From the NCBI RefSeq assembly GCF_030690345.1, contig NZ_JAUYGV010000001.1, forward strand, positions 744,001 to 808,000: a stretch of DNA of 64,000 nt, written 5' to 3'. Shown piece after piece: positions 17,125 to 25,121 of this stretch (positions are counted from its first letter, which is position 1; each line of letters opens with the position of its first letter). The DNA comes from Rheinheimera sp. GTDB taxonomy: Bacteria; Pseudomonadota; Gammaproteobacteria; Enterobacterales; Alteromonadaceae. The notes beneath the pieces were generated by a model. The model saw only the letters and a program-made list of their open reading frames with translations, made no database searches and was not told the DNA's origin. Both the position numbers and the translations under genes were made by a program.

Positions 17125-18975
17125 ATGAAAGCAACCACCTTTACCCGGCTGGCGCTATTGCCCGCCGCCATAAGCATCGCCCTATTGGCTGCTTGCGGCC
17201 CGCAGCAAAACCAAAGCCCGCAGCAAAGCGCGCCGGCAAGCGTTGTCAGCACGCAAACTGAATCCGAAAAAGCCAATGCGCTGTTTGAACAAATTTTTAT
17301 GGACAATATCCGCCGCAACCCGGTGCAGCAAACCCGGCTGGGGATTAAAGATGATTACGACAAATGGCAGGACTTATCTGACGAGCACTATCAAGCCGGT
17401 TTAGCCTTAACGCAGCAACATTTAACCATGCTGCACGCCATCGATATTGAACAGCTGGACGACAACAGCCGCGTCAGTTATCTGCTGATGCAACAAGAGC
17501 TGCAGCAAACACTGGACGATGCTAAATGGCGCTTATACAGCTACCCGGTTAATCAAATGTATGGCACCCATTCGCAGGTACCATCACTGCTAATCAACCA
17601 ACATACTATCAGCGACGAAAGCGATGCCAAGGCCTATATCGCACGTTTAAATGCGGTGCCAACCTTGTTTAACCAGCTGCAACAACAGCTGGAAAATCGC
17701 GCCGCGGCGGGTATTATCGCACCGAAGTTTGTCTTTCCGCTGGTGATCTCGGCCAGTGAAAATGTTATTAAGGGTGCCCCGTTTGACGATGGCGAAGACA
17801 GCACCTTGCTGGCTGATTTCACCAAAAAAGTAAACCAGTTGACACTGAACGACCAGGCCAAAAAACTGCTGCTAGATGAAGCCAAAGTGGCGCTGCTTAC
17901 CAGTGTAAAGCCGGCCTACACCTCGTTGATCCGTTACTTGCAAGGCCTGGAGCAACAAGCCGGTACCGACGATGGCGTGTGGCGCTTTAAAGACGGCGAA
18001 GCGTTTTACAATAATGCCTTACAGCGCACCACCACCACCGATTTAACCGCAGCGCAAATTCACCAGCTTGGTTTGGACGAAGTGGCGCGTATTCATAATG
18101 AAATGCAAGCCATTATGACAAAGACCGGCTTTAACGGAGACTTAAAAGCCTTCTTTAACTTTATGCAAACCGACGAGCAGTTTTACTACCCGGACACTGA
18201 GGAAGGCAAAGCCGCCTACTTAAAAGATGCCACCGCGGTCATTGACGACATGCGTACGCGACTGGATGAGTTATTCCTGGTTAAGCCCAAAGCCAAGATG
18301 ATTGTGAAAGCCGTTGAGCCGTTTCGCGAAAAAAGCGCCGGTAAAGCCTTTTATCAGCAACCGTCGATGGACGGCAGCCGGCCGGGCATTTACTACGCTA
18401 ACCTGTACCGCATGAGCGATATGCCCAGGTATGAGCTCGAAGCACTGGCCTACCATGAAGGTATCCCGGGCCACCATATGCAGCTGGCTATCGCCCAAGA
18501 ACTGGAAGATATGCCTAAATTCCGCCGTTTTGGCGGTTACACGGCCTATATTGAAGGCTGGGGTTTATATACCGAACTGCTGCCAAAAGAGATTGGCCTG
18601 TATCAGGATCCCTACTCCGACTTTGGCCGTTTAGCCATGGAGCTGTGGCGCGCCTGCCGCTTAGTGGTCGACACCGGTATTCACGCGAAAAAGTGGAGCC
18701 GTGAAGACGCTATTCAGTACCTGCTGGATAACACGCCCAACACGCCTACGGCAGTAGAAAAAGCCATAGAGCGCTATATCGTGATGCCATCTCAGGCCAC
18801 GGCATATAAAATCGGCATGATTAAAATTATCGAACTGCGCGAAAAAGCCAAAACAGCGCTGGGCGATAAATTTGATATCCGCGCCTTCCACGATACGATA
18901 CTGAAAAACGGCGCCGTACCGCTTGATGTATTAGAGCAACTGGTAGACGAGTATATCGCCGCCACTCAAGCCTGA
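17125..18975 (+). CDS. DUF885 family lipoprotein (putative metallopeptidase)
   Basis: The 616-residue product has a lipoprotein signal (lipobox LLAAC, Cys24) followed by a Gln/Ser/Pro-rich linker and the DUF885 domain. A metal-site motif HEGIPGHH begins at His444, and IEGWGLYTELLPKE supplies the downstream Glu typical of the family. DUF885 proteins are related to zinc peptidases; the substrate is not known. The start at 17125 gives the proper lipoprotein signal, whereas an in-frame ATG at 17092 would not. A strong terminator follows. Confidence 0.85.
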   Translation: MKATTFTRLALLPAAISIALLAACGPQQNQSPQQSAPASVVSTQTESEKANALFEQIFMDNIRRNPVQQTRLGIKDDYDKWQDLSDEHYQAGLALTQQHLTMLHAIDIEQLDDNSRVSYLLMQQELQQTLDDAKWRLYSYPVNQMYGTHSQVPSLLINQHTISDESDAKAYIARLNAVPTLFNQLQQQLENRAAAGIIAPKFVFPLVISASENVIKGAPFDDGEDSTLLADFTKKVNQLTLNDQAKKLLLDEAKVALLTSVKPAYTSLIRYLQGLEQQAGTDDGVWRFKDGEAFYNNALQRTTTTDLTAAQIHQLGLDEVARIHNEMQAIMTKTGFNGDLKAFFNFMQTDEQFYYPDTEEGKAAYLKDATAVIDDMRTRLDELFLVKPKAKMIVKAVEPFREKSAGKAFYQQPSMDGSRPGIYYANLYRMSDMPRYELEALAYHEGIPGHHMQLAIAQELEDMPKFRRFGGYTAYIEGWGLYTELLPKEIGLYQDPYSDFGRLAMELWRACRLVVDTGIHAKKWSREDAIQYLLDNTPNTPTAVEKAIERYIVMPSQATAYKIGMIKIIELREKAKTALGDKFDIRAFHDTILKNGAVPLDVLEQLVDEYIAATQA

Positions 18976-19000
18976 TAGCCAACAACGTGTAAAACCTGCC

Positions 19001-19026
19001 AGCCGGTCCAGTGACCGGCTTTTTTA
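19001..19026 (+). terminator. Rho-independent terminator after the DUF885 gene
   Basis: AGCCGGTC pairs with GACCGGCT around CAGT and is followed by a T run. It lies 25 bases after the stop. Confidence 0.85.
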
Positions 19027-19305
19027 TTTGCCGGAAGTAAATAGAGCCGGCGCCGGTAAAGTTTGCAAACCAGGTTACAAAAAGTGCAGTGCTTTCACCG
19101 GCAACCGCCGGACAACACGCCTGTTACCCGCTAAAACATCAGCCGCGCTTTTTTGCCGTGTTATCAGCTAAGCTCAACCGGGCCAAGCTCTGCAGCACAA
19201 TGCCTTATTGCAAAACACGCTTGCCAGCCGCTCTATTTGCCCAAACGGCACAAATAGTGCTTAACTTACGACAGCACATCTGACTTATAAGCTAAGGAGC
19301 CTGTT

Positions 19306-19479
19306 ATGGCCGTTACTGCAACCGACCCTATTAAAATCCTTTTCGCCATACTGCTGCCGCCACTGGGGGTGTTTCTCGAAGTTGGCCTGAAAGGGCATTT
19401 TTGGCTCAGTATTCTGCTAACGCTGCTCGGTTTTATACCCGGCATTATTCATGCGCTTTATGTCATCTTAAAACACTAA
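19306..19479 (+). CDS. Pmp3/YqaE family small membrane protein
   Basis: The 57-residue product has two hydrophobic helices (ILFAILLPPLGVFLEVG and ILLTLLGFIPGIIHALYVIL). This is the UPF0057/PMP3 signature, with the double proline in helix one and GFIPGIIHALYVI in helix two. Relatives help maintain membrane potential under salt or low-temperature stress; that role is inferred. A strong AAGGAG precedes ATG 19306. The 279 bases before it (19027-19305) show no other gene and should hold its promoter. Confidence 0.87.
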   Translation: MAVTATDPIKILFAILLPPLGVFLEVGLKGHFWLSILLTLLGFIPGIIHALYVILKH

Positions 19480-19503
19480 AGCAAGCCAAAACCTTGTTTA
19501 GTG
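19474..19503. terminator. Hairpin between convergent genes
   Basis: CACTAAAGCAAG pairs with CTTGTTTAGTG, 11 pairs with one bulged G, around CCAAAAC. It includes the stop codon of the Pmp3 gene and ends six bases before the DUF924 stop. No clear T run is present; it may still end both transcripts. Confidence 0.4.
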
Positions 19504-19508
19504 CAAGG

Positions 19509-20045
19509 CTAAAAGCCCGAGCCCGGCTGTTGAAGAAACGCCAACTCTTCTGCAGTGGAGGCGCGGCCTAAAATAGCATTGCGGTGCGGATAACGGCCAA
19601 AGCGGTCAATTATCACTTTGTGTTTAAGCTCAAATTGGTAATTATTTTCCGGGGCAAATTGCTTAAACAACGCCTCTGCCTGCTGATGAATAGCGCGCGA
19701 TTCGCTGTGCATATAGGGCATTAGCAGAAAATTACGCTCATCGGCATTAAGCTGCGCCAGCGCACCGGCCGCAACAGCTTCTTGTGCCAGCACCAGCGCC
19801 GTTGCATCCCGGGCAAAAGCCATAGCGGTATTACGGTAAATATTGCGCGAGAACTGGTCCAGCACGATAATTTCCGCCAAACGCCCCGCAGCACTGTCGC
19901 GCCAGCTAAATAACTCACCCGCCGCAGCCTGCTGCAACAGCGGTAAAAAGCGCTGTTTAATCAGCGCATCAAAACCAGGCTCCGACACCCACCACTGCTT
20001 GGGATCTAATTCTTTAAACCAAAAAGTGAGTACGTCTTTAAACAT
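19509..20045 (-). CDS. DUF924 family protein
   Basis: The 178-residue protein opens with DVLTFWFKELDPKQWW and contains IIVLDQFSRNIYRNTAMAFA and LLMPYMHSE, the family signature; it is an all-helical TPR-like fold. It ends with RFGRYPHRNAILGRAST, also characteristic. The function is unknown. It is alone on the minus strand, convergent with the Pmp3 gene. Confidence 0.85.
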   Translation of the reverse strand: MFKDVLTFWFKELDPKQWWVSEPGFDALIKQRFLPLLQQAAAGELFSWRDSAAGRLAEIIVLDQFSRNIYRNTAMAFARDATALVLAQEAVAAGALAQLNADERNFLLMPYMHSESRAIHQQAEALFKQFAPENNYQFELKHKVIIDRFGRYPHRNAILGRASTAEELAFLQQPGSGF

Positions 20046-20245
20046 AGGGCCTCTTTGTTGTGTTAACTATTGGCTGAGATAACTGACTATACAGCGGTTT
20101 ACTGCTCACAGGTAACCCGGACGCCTAATCCTTTCGGATTGTGCCCGCCATTTATGGCACCAGGCCGGCAGTTTATCGGATCTGTCATCTTAACTTATTA
20201 TTGGCAGCATACACTGCAGCGGATTTTTACTACCAGACCAAACTT

Positions 20246-21496
20246 ATGATATTTTCCCGGATAATACAGCTGGTTCTGCACTTTAGCCTGCTGGTTAGCT
20301 TTGCCGTAACAGCGCAGCCCGACAGCGTGCTGTTGATTTCTATCGATGGCTTTGCCAACCGCTACCTGCAGCAATACCCTGCGGCCAATATTAAAAAACT
20401 GGCACAGGAAGGCCTTAGGGCACAGAGCATGCAGCCGGTATTCCCCACTAAAACCTTCCCCAATCACTACAGCATTGTTACCGGCCTGTACCCGGCTAAG
20501 CACGGCATTGTTGAGAACAACATATTTGATGCCGACTTTGATGCTATTTTCCGGCTAAATAAGGCCGAAGAAGTGACCAATGCGCGCTGGTGGCATGGTG
20601 AGCCAATATGGGTTACCGCTGAATCTCAGGGCGTAAAAGCGGCTACCTATTTTTACCCGGGCTCCGAAGCGGCGATAAAGAATGTGCGCCCCAGTTACTG
20701 GCAACGCTATGACGGCAACGTAAGCCATAACGATAGAGTCGACTCTGTGCTGCAATGGCTGGATTTACCCGGGGCAGAGCGCCCGCGCTTTTTAAGCTTG
20801 TATTTTAGTGCGGTAGATGATGCCGGCCACACTTACGGCCCTGACTCGGCAGAAGTCGCCGCAGCAATAGCAGATGTAGACCAGGCGATTGGCCGTTTAC
20901 TGGCAGGGTTAAGCCAACGGGGGTTATACCGCAAAGTAAATATTATGCTGGTGTCAGACCACGGCATGGCAGAAACGCCGCCACAACAAGTTATTGAATT
21001 AGATCAGTTGTTTAACAGCCGCGATGCCCTGCTTACGCTATGGACAGCAGAGATTGTTTCAATCTTCCCGCGCGAAGGCAAACTGGACAGCATTTATCAG
21101 CAGCTAAGCCGCAGCTTACCGCCACAAGCCAAAGTGTATAAAAAAACCAGCTTACCCGCACGCTGGCGTTACCGGGACAATAATCGCATAGCGCCATTGT
21201 TAGTCGTGCCACAGCCCGGCTGGCGGCTAATTCAGCAAAAAACCGCAGCAAAATACCAGCAGATGGCCGCTGAAGGCAAAACCAGCGGTAGCCACGGTTA
21301 TGACAACCAGAGCGACTATATGCAGGCCATTTTTATCGGCCACGGCCCGGCATTTAAAGCCGGCAGCACTATTCCTGCTTTCAGTAATACCGAGCTGTAT
21401 AACCTGATGTGCCGCATTCTGGGCTTAACACCTGCCGCTAACGACGGTAACCCAGCCTGGCCGGATACCGTACTGCACAGTACAACAGGGTCCTGA
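20246..21496 (+). CDS. NPP-type nucleotide pyrophosphatase/phosphodiesterase (alkaline phosphatase superfamily)
   Basis: The 416-residue secreted enzyme has signal peptide MIFSRIIQLVLHFSLLVSFAVTA. SIDGFANRY supplies a metal Asp. The nucleophile is Thr70 in FPTKTFPNHYSIVTGLYP, the ectonucleotide pyrophosphatase/phosphodiesterase signature. DDAGHTYGP and VSDHGMAE add metal ligands, and SHGYDN adds the last His. It should hydrolyse phosphodiester or pyrophosphate bonds of extracellular nucleotides in the periplasm with two zinc ions. The start at 20246 is chosen for the signal peptide; the frame is open back to 20141. Confidence 0.9.
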   Translation: MIFSRIIQLVLHFSLLVSFAVTAQPDSVLLISIDGFANRYLQQYPAANIKKLAQEGLRAQSMQPVFPTKTFPNHYSIVTGLYPAKHGIVENNIFDADFDAIFRLNKAEEVTNARWWHGEPIWVTAESQGVKAATYFYPGSEAAIKNVRPSYWQRYDGNVSHNDRVDSVLQWLDLPGAERPRFLSLYFSAVDDAGHTYGPDSAEVAAAIADVDQAIGRLLAGLSQRGLYRKVNIMLVSDHGMAETPPQQVIELDQLFNSRDALLTLWTAEIVSIFPREGKLDSIYQQLSRSLPPQAKVYKKTSLPARWRYRDNNRIAPLLVVPQPGWRLIQQKTAAKYQQMAAEGKTSGSHGYDNQSDYMQAIFIGHGPAFKAGSTIPAFSNTELYNLMCRILGLTPAANDGNPAWPDTVLHSTTGS

Positions 21497-21542
21497 AAAT
21501 AACACTATGCCCTGCGCACAATAGTGCCCGGGGCTGCTTTAC

Positions 21543-22013
21543 TTACAAGGCTCGGGAAGGCGTAAATTTGCTACGCTCAATTTCCATCGGCTGGAAAACC
21601 AAACCCGCGGTTTCGGCTATGCCGCCGTTGCACTTGAAACCATACTTTTCATACGCCGCAACAGAAGACAGCGAAGCCTTTACCGTTACGCTGTCTGCCC
21701 GCGCATACCGCAAAGCGGCGGCAATTAAGGCACGGCCGACACCTTGCTTCTGACATTCTGGCGCAACAAATAGCATGGCAACATGGCGGCCCTCTTTAAG
21801 CTCAATTACGCCGTTAATCTTGCCATCGCGTTCTGCCACAAACATCACGTTGTCCTGCTGCATTCGGTTAAGAAAGGCACTGCTTGCAGCAATGTTGTTG
21901 AAGGTGGACACTCCGGCTGCGGACAGGCTGCCTGCTACCGATTGTGAAAAAGAATCTATGCAGATTGCACTTACAGCCTCCAGATCCCTCTGTTCCATTT
22001 CCCTGATATTCAC
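21543..22013 (-). CDS. GNAT family N-acetyltransferase
   Basis: The 156-residue protein has the GNAT core: FVAERDGKINGVIEL, then VAMLFVAPECQKQGVGRALI, which includes the acetyl-CoA pyrophosphate loop QKQGVG, and SLSSVAAYEKYGFK. Start GTG 22013 has GGGAGGT just upstream. The acceptor is unknown. It is the last gene of a leftward cluster, 32 bases after the NIPSNAP gene. Confidence 0.85.
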   Translation of the reverse strand: MNIREMEQRDLEAVSAICIDSFSQSVAGSLSAAGVSTFNNIAASSAFLNRMQQDNVMFVAERDGKINGVIELKEGRHVAMLFVAPECQKQGVGRALIAAALRYARADSVTVKASLSSVAAYEKYGFKCNGGIAETAGLVFQPMEIERSKFTPSRAL

Positions 22014-22045
22014 TCATACCTCCCGTCTTGCTACTGAACCACCTG

Positions 22046-22354
22046 TCAGGCGTTGAACACAGGCCTGAAGAATGTGCGCTCATAGCTAATAATGCATTTT
22101 GTTTCTTCAGCATATTTAAACGCCGCTATGCAGGCCGTGTCCTGAAGTGATTTTTGCCGATACTGTTCGTACTCAGCCAGACCAGGGAAAGTGAACATGG
22201 CAAGAGCAACGTTATTTGCGCCCTCGGACGGCAAAAAATAACCATGATGTTTACCACCGAATTTCTCAACCAGCGGGATCCAGAGTTTGCCGTAATGCTC
22301 AAACTCTTGCAGTTTGTATGGGTCAATGATATATCGCAGATAGCAGGTAACCAC
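22046..22354 (-). CDS. NIPSNAP family protein
   Basis: The 102-residue ferredoxin-like (dimeric alpha-beta barrel) protein has CYLRYIIDPYKLQEFEHYGK near the start and the family pattern GGKHHGYFLPSEGANN. Bacterial NIPSNAP proteins are small and mostly uncharacterised. The GTG at 22354 is chosen because AAAGGA lies seven bases ahead; a TTG at 22378 is in frame but unsupported. Confidence 0.82.
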   Translation of the reverse strand: MVTCYLRYIIDPYKLQEFEHYGKLWIPLVEKFGGKHHGYFLPSEGANNVALAMFTFPGLAEYEQYRQKSLQDTACIAAFKYAEETKCIISYERTFFRPVFNA

Positions 22355-22401
22355 TGTATTTTCCTTTATGCCTGACAATTAATTCAATGGATCCGGAACT
22401 A

Positions 22402-23133
22402 CTATTTCCCGCCGGCTAAATCAATAAAAGAGCCGGTAACATAAGATGCTTCGTCTGATAATAACCAGGCAATGGCATTGGCTACTTCACCAGCTGTGCC
22501 GCCACGCTGCAGAGGGATCTGCGAAGACAAACGATCGACCCGGCTTGGTTCGCCACCATCTGCGTGCATTTGTGTATAAATAAAACCCGGCCTTACTGAA
22601 TTAACCCGAATACCCTTTGCTGCAACTTCCAGCGACAGGCCTTTTGTTAAAGAGTCCATTGCGCCTTTAGAGGCTGCATAATCGATGTATTCAAATGGTG
22701 CACCGGTTCTGGCAGCAGCTGAAGACACATTGACGATAGCCCCCTTTGATTTAGCCCGTTTGATAAACTCACGCGAGCAAAGAAAACAGCTCGTCACATT
22801 AGATATCAGGACCTTGTTAAATCGCTCAATACCAATGTCTGCAAAACCAGATTGCGGCAACAGAATTCCCGCATTATTGACCAAATGAGTAACAGCTCCG
22901 AACCTTGTTTCAGTGGCATCAAACAAAGCGATTACGTCACTTTCATTGGATACATCAGCCTGAAATGAAAATGCTTCACCACCTGATACTGTAATGTTGC
23001 TAACCGTTGCATTCGCACTTGCAGCATCTGCCCGATAATTGACACAAACCCTGTATCTCTTTGATGCCAGCAGCTCAGAGGTAGCCGCTCCAATGCCCCG
23101 GCCACCACCAGTTACGATTACAACTTTACTCAT
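22402..23133 (-). CDS. SDR family NAD(P)-dependent oxidoreductase
   Basis: The 243-residue classical short-chain dehydrogenase has cofactor motif TGGGRGIGAAT, NNAG in LVNNAGILL, catalytic Ser in VNVSSAAA and YAASK as the Tyr-Lys pair, and ends VTGSFIDLAGGK. An Arg at the end of the second beta strand (NYRADAA) hints at NADP. The substrate is unknown. It begins 11 bases after the DUF2442-HTH gene, so it is probably in the same transcript. Confidence 0.88.
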   Translation of the reverse strand: MSKVVIVTGGGRGIGAATSELLASKRYRVCVNYRADAASANATVSNITVSGGEAFSFQADVSNESDVIALFDATETRFGAVTHLVNNAGILLPQSGFADIGIERFNKVLISNVTSCFLCSREFIKRAKSKGAIVNVSSAAARTGAPFEYIDYAASKGAMDSLTKGLSLEVAAKGIRVNSVRPGFIYTQMHADGGEPSRVDRLSSQIPLQRGGTAGEVANAIAWLLSDEASYVTGSFIDLAGGK

Positions 23134-23144
23134 AAAAAAATTCC

Positions 23145-23666
23145 TTACAGCTTAAGTGCAGGCGTCGGGGAGATGCGATCTTTTGCCAATTCAATTACGG
23201 CATGTCCAAGCTGAACCAAAGTAGCAAAGCTTGGCGTGGTTTGCGGTTTAAGTGAGCGGTAAGCACTGGTACGGCTTTTAATACCTGCTTTAGCAATAAC
23301 CTGACTATGGCCAAACTGTTCAACGTAAGCGCGAATGGCCGCCTGCAAAATATCAGGCCGGCCTTCTTGCATAGAGTCCCAGGAAGCTTGCTTAATAACC
23401 TGTTCAATCTCCATAACATTAACGCTTAAATCCGATGCCTTATACCCGCCCTGCGTTGCATCACGCAACGTAGCAGCAGATAATTCGTTACCACTCCAGT
23501 TTAAGGAACCTTCTGCGGTTAAAGAAAACTTCTTAAAGTCTGTTATTGCAGAAAAAGGGGGGTTACAAAAGTACGCCGATAAATCGGCCAGACCCTCAAA
23601 GCCGTCATTGAATGTCAGCGTAAGTGTATAATCAGCAACCCAATCTACATCAATGATTTTTAACAT
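23145..23666 (-). CDS. DUF2442 domain fused to HTH domain, putative antitoxin
   Basis: The product has 173 residues. Residues 1-75 match DUF2442 (LTLTFNDGFEGLADLSAYF, then NELSAATLRDA). Residues about 110-165 look like a helix-turn-helix of addiction-module antidote type (VIAKAGIKSRTSAYRSL then TPSFATLVQLGHAVIELA). DUF2442 proteins are often encoded with DUF4160 proteins and have been suggested as toxin-antitoxin partners. Here the two overlap by seven bases, with DUF4160 first, implying coupled translation. The HTH half suggests autoregulation. No toxin activity can be read from sequence. Confidence 0.72.
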   Translation of the reverse strand: MLKIIDVDWVADYTLTLTFNDGFEGLADLSAYFCNPPFSAITDFKKFSLTAEGSLNWSGNELSAATLRDATQGGYKASDLSVNVMEIEQVIKQASWDSMQEGRPDILQAAIRAYVEQFGHSQVIAKAGIKSRTSAYRSLKPQTTPSFATLVQLGHAVIELAKDRISPTPALKL

Positions 23667-23929
23667 AAATCCTCCAACTTCCCCGGATTTTTTCCCTTTA
23701 CCGCTTTATGCCACATATCCATTAATTGCACACGGTGTGCTGCAATATGGCTCTCTGCCCGTTTACGCTGTTTATTCGGTAAATACCCTTCCAGACATTT
23801 GCCCGTTTCAATGGCAATAATTACCTCATGGCTGCCGTACTTAACATGTATGTGAGGTAATTTATGCTGTTTGTTATCAAAGAAATACAAGCAGAATGAA
23901 AGGCCCAAAAAAGCGTCAATCTCCGGCAT
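23660..23929 (-). CDS. DUF4160 domain protein, putative toxin partner
   Basis: The 89-residue protein has the DUF4160 signature: MPEIDAFLGLSFCLYFFDNK, HKLPHIHVKYGSHEVIIAIE, then GYLPNKQRKRAESHIAAHR with VQLMDMWHKA. The conserved HxPHIHV-like histidines could form an active or metal site; that is inference. It precedes and overlaps the DUF2442-HTH gene by seven bases. The ATG at 23929 is chosen; a GTG four codons upstream is possible. Confidence 0.8.
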   Translation of the reverse strand: MPEIDAFLGLSFCLYFFDNKQHKLPHIHVKYGSHEVIIAIETGKCLEGYLPNKQRKRAESHIAAHRVQLMDMWHKAVKGKNPGKLEDLC

Positions 23930-23958
23930 AGCAATCCACACTCAGCGTAATGTGCATA

Positions 23959-24504
23959 CTATAGCAGCGTATCCTGAAAGAGACAAATAGCCAGCAAAAT
24001 ATAACCGCTTAGCAACAACAACCCGGGCAACCAGAATTGCAGTGCCAGCCAGCGCGGTACTTTGGCGCAGTAAGCGCTAAAGTCCGCGGCGAATTTTTGT
24101 TGCATATAGCGCTCTTCCGGCCGGATTTGAAAGCGGTTGATATAAAGCACAAACAGCGGCAGTAACAAAAACGGCAGCATATGCTGCAGGTAACAGGCAA
24201 AGCCGAGCAAAAGCAGTAAAAAGCCCAGATACATCGGGTTGCGGCTTAGCCGGTAAATGCCGGCGACTACCAGCGCTTCTGCCTTGTCCGGGCTGCGCGG
24301 ATCTACCGTAGTGCGGGCCTGTTTAAACGCATACACACCCAGCAGCGCCACCGCAGTGCCGGCCAACATAAAAATGGCGGCTACAACGACAGCCGCCGGC
24401 AACGCAATAGCCAGTGCCGGGTTAACTGCTACCAGCAGCCACATAGCGCCAGCCAGTATTATAACCAGGGCTACCGGCGGTAGCCGCAGTTCAAGCCATT
24501 GCAT
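23959..24504 (-). CDS. Isoprenylcysteine carboxyl methyltransferase-like membrane protein
   Basis: The 181-residue protein has four to five hydrophobic helices and the ICMT/PEMT signature: LVVAGIYRLSRNPMYLGFLLL and RPEERYMQQKFAADFSAYCAKVPRWL. In this family the RNPMY and EE-Y-C-VPR segments bind S-adenosylmethionine at the membrane face. The bacterial substrate is unknown. It lies in the minus-strand cluster, 57 bases after the VOC gene. Confidence 0.83.
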   Translation of the reverse strand: MQWLELRLPPVALVIILAGAMWLLVAVNPALAIALPAAVVVAAIFMLAGTAVALLGVYAFKQARTTVDPRSPDKAEALVVAGIYRLSRNPMYLGFLLLLLGFACYLQHMLPFLLLPLFVLYINRFQIRPEERYMQQKFAADFSAYCAKVPRWLALQFWLPGLLLLSGYILLAICLFQDTLL

Positions 24505-24561
24505 GCTTTACTCCTTTACAACTGAGCTGCAGGCAATAACGCCGGCAGCACAAAAACAGCC

Positions 24562-24966
24562 TTATTCTGCCGGCACAGCGGCAGGGTCCATCCAGAACGG
24601 TTCCCAAATATGGCCATCCGGATCGGTAAAGGCGCGGCTGTACATAAAGCCCAAATCCTGCACGGGATTAATATCTGCCGTACCGCCCTGCTTTGCTGCA
24701 TTATTCATAGCATCAACCGCATCGCGGCTATCGCATGACAACGCCAGCATCACCTCGCTTGCGGTCGTTGCCGGAATGGCCCTGTTGGTAAACTGGCGCC
24801 ACTTGTCGTGGGTTAGCAGCATTACGTAAATTTCTTTGCTCCAAACCATACAGGCAGCGGTGTCATCCGTAAAGTGCGGGTTGTTGCTAAAACCCAGCGC
24901 GGTATAAAACGCCATGGAGGCGGTTAAGTCTTTTACCGGCAGGTTAACAAATATCATGCGGCTCAT
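24562..24966 (-). CDS. VOC family (glyoxalase/bleomycin-resistance-like) protein
   Basis: The 134-residue protein has the VOC fold: MIFVNLPVKDLTASMAFYTALGF at the start and RAFTDPDGHIWEPFWMD near the end. It lacks an obvious N-terminal metal His, so the activity is uncertain. It is probably the first gene of the leftward cluster (24966 to 21543). Confidence 0.83.
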   Translation of the reverse strand: MSRMIFVNLPVKDLTASMAFYTALGFSNNPHFTDDTAACMVWSKEIYVMLLTHDKWRQFTNRAIPATTASEVMLALSCDSRDAVDAMNNAAKQGGTADINPVQDLGFMYSRAFTDPDGHIWEPFWMDPAAVPAE

Positions 24967-25079
24967 GCTGTTTCTCCGAATAGCAGTTAGTTAGTCGTTA
25001 CAAATAATAGCTGGCGATATAACCTTGCAGCTACCTGCCTGTAATCGGATAACCATAAACAAATTCGACAAGCAGAAAC

Positions 25080-25107
25080 AAAAAACCGACACATTGTGCC
25101 GGTTTTT
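25080..25107. terminator. Bidirectional terminator after the MORN-repeat gene
   Basis: AAAAACCG pairs with CGGTTTTT, with inner CAC/GTG pairs around ATT. T runs follow on both strands. It ends the leftward lipoprotein/MORN operon before the VOC gene. Confidence 0.75.
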
Positions 25108-25121
25108 TGCTTTGTCGGGTT

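Noticed and set aside
19089-19283. 64-codon plus-strand frame in the gap before the Pmp3 gene
   Set aside because: It has no ribosome site, no recognisable pattern, and a Cys/Ala/Leu-rich composition typical of non-coding sequence.
21503-21526. CACTAT/ATAGTG inverted repeat between the phosphodiesterase and GNAT genes
   Set aside because: Six-base arms without a T run are too weak to call a terminator.
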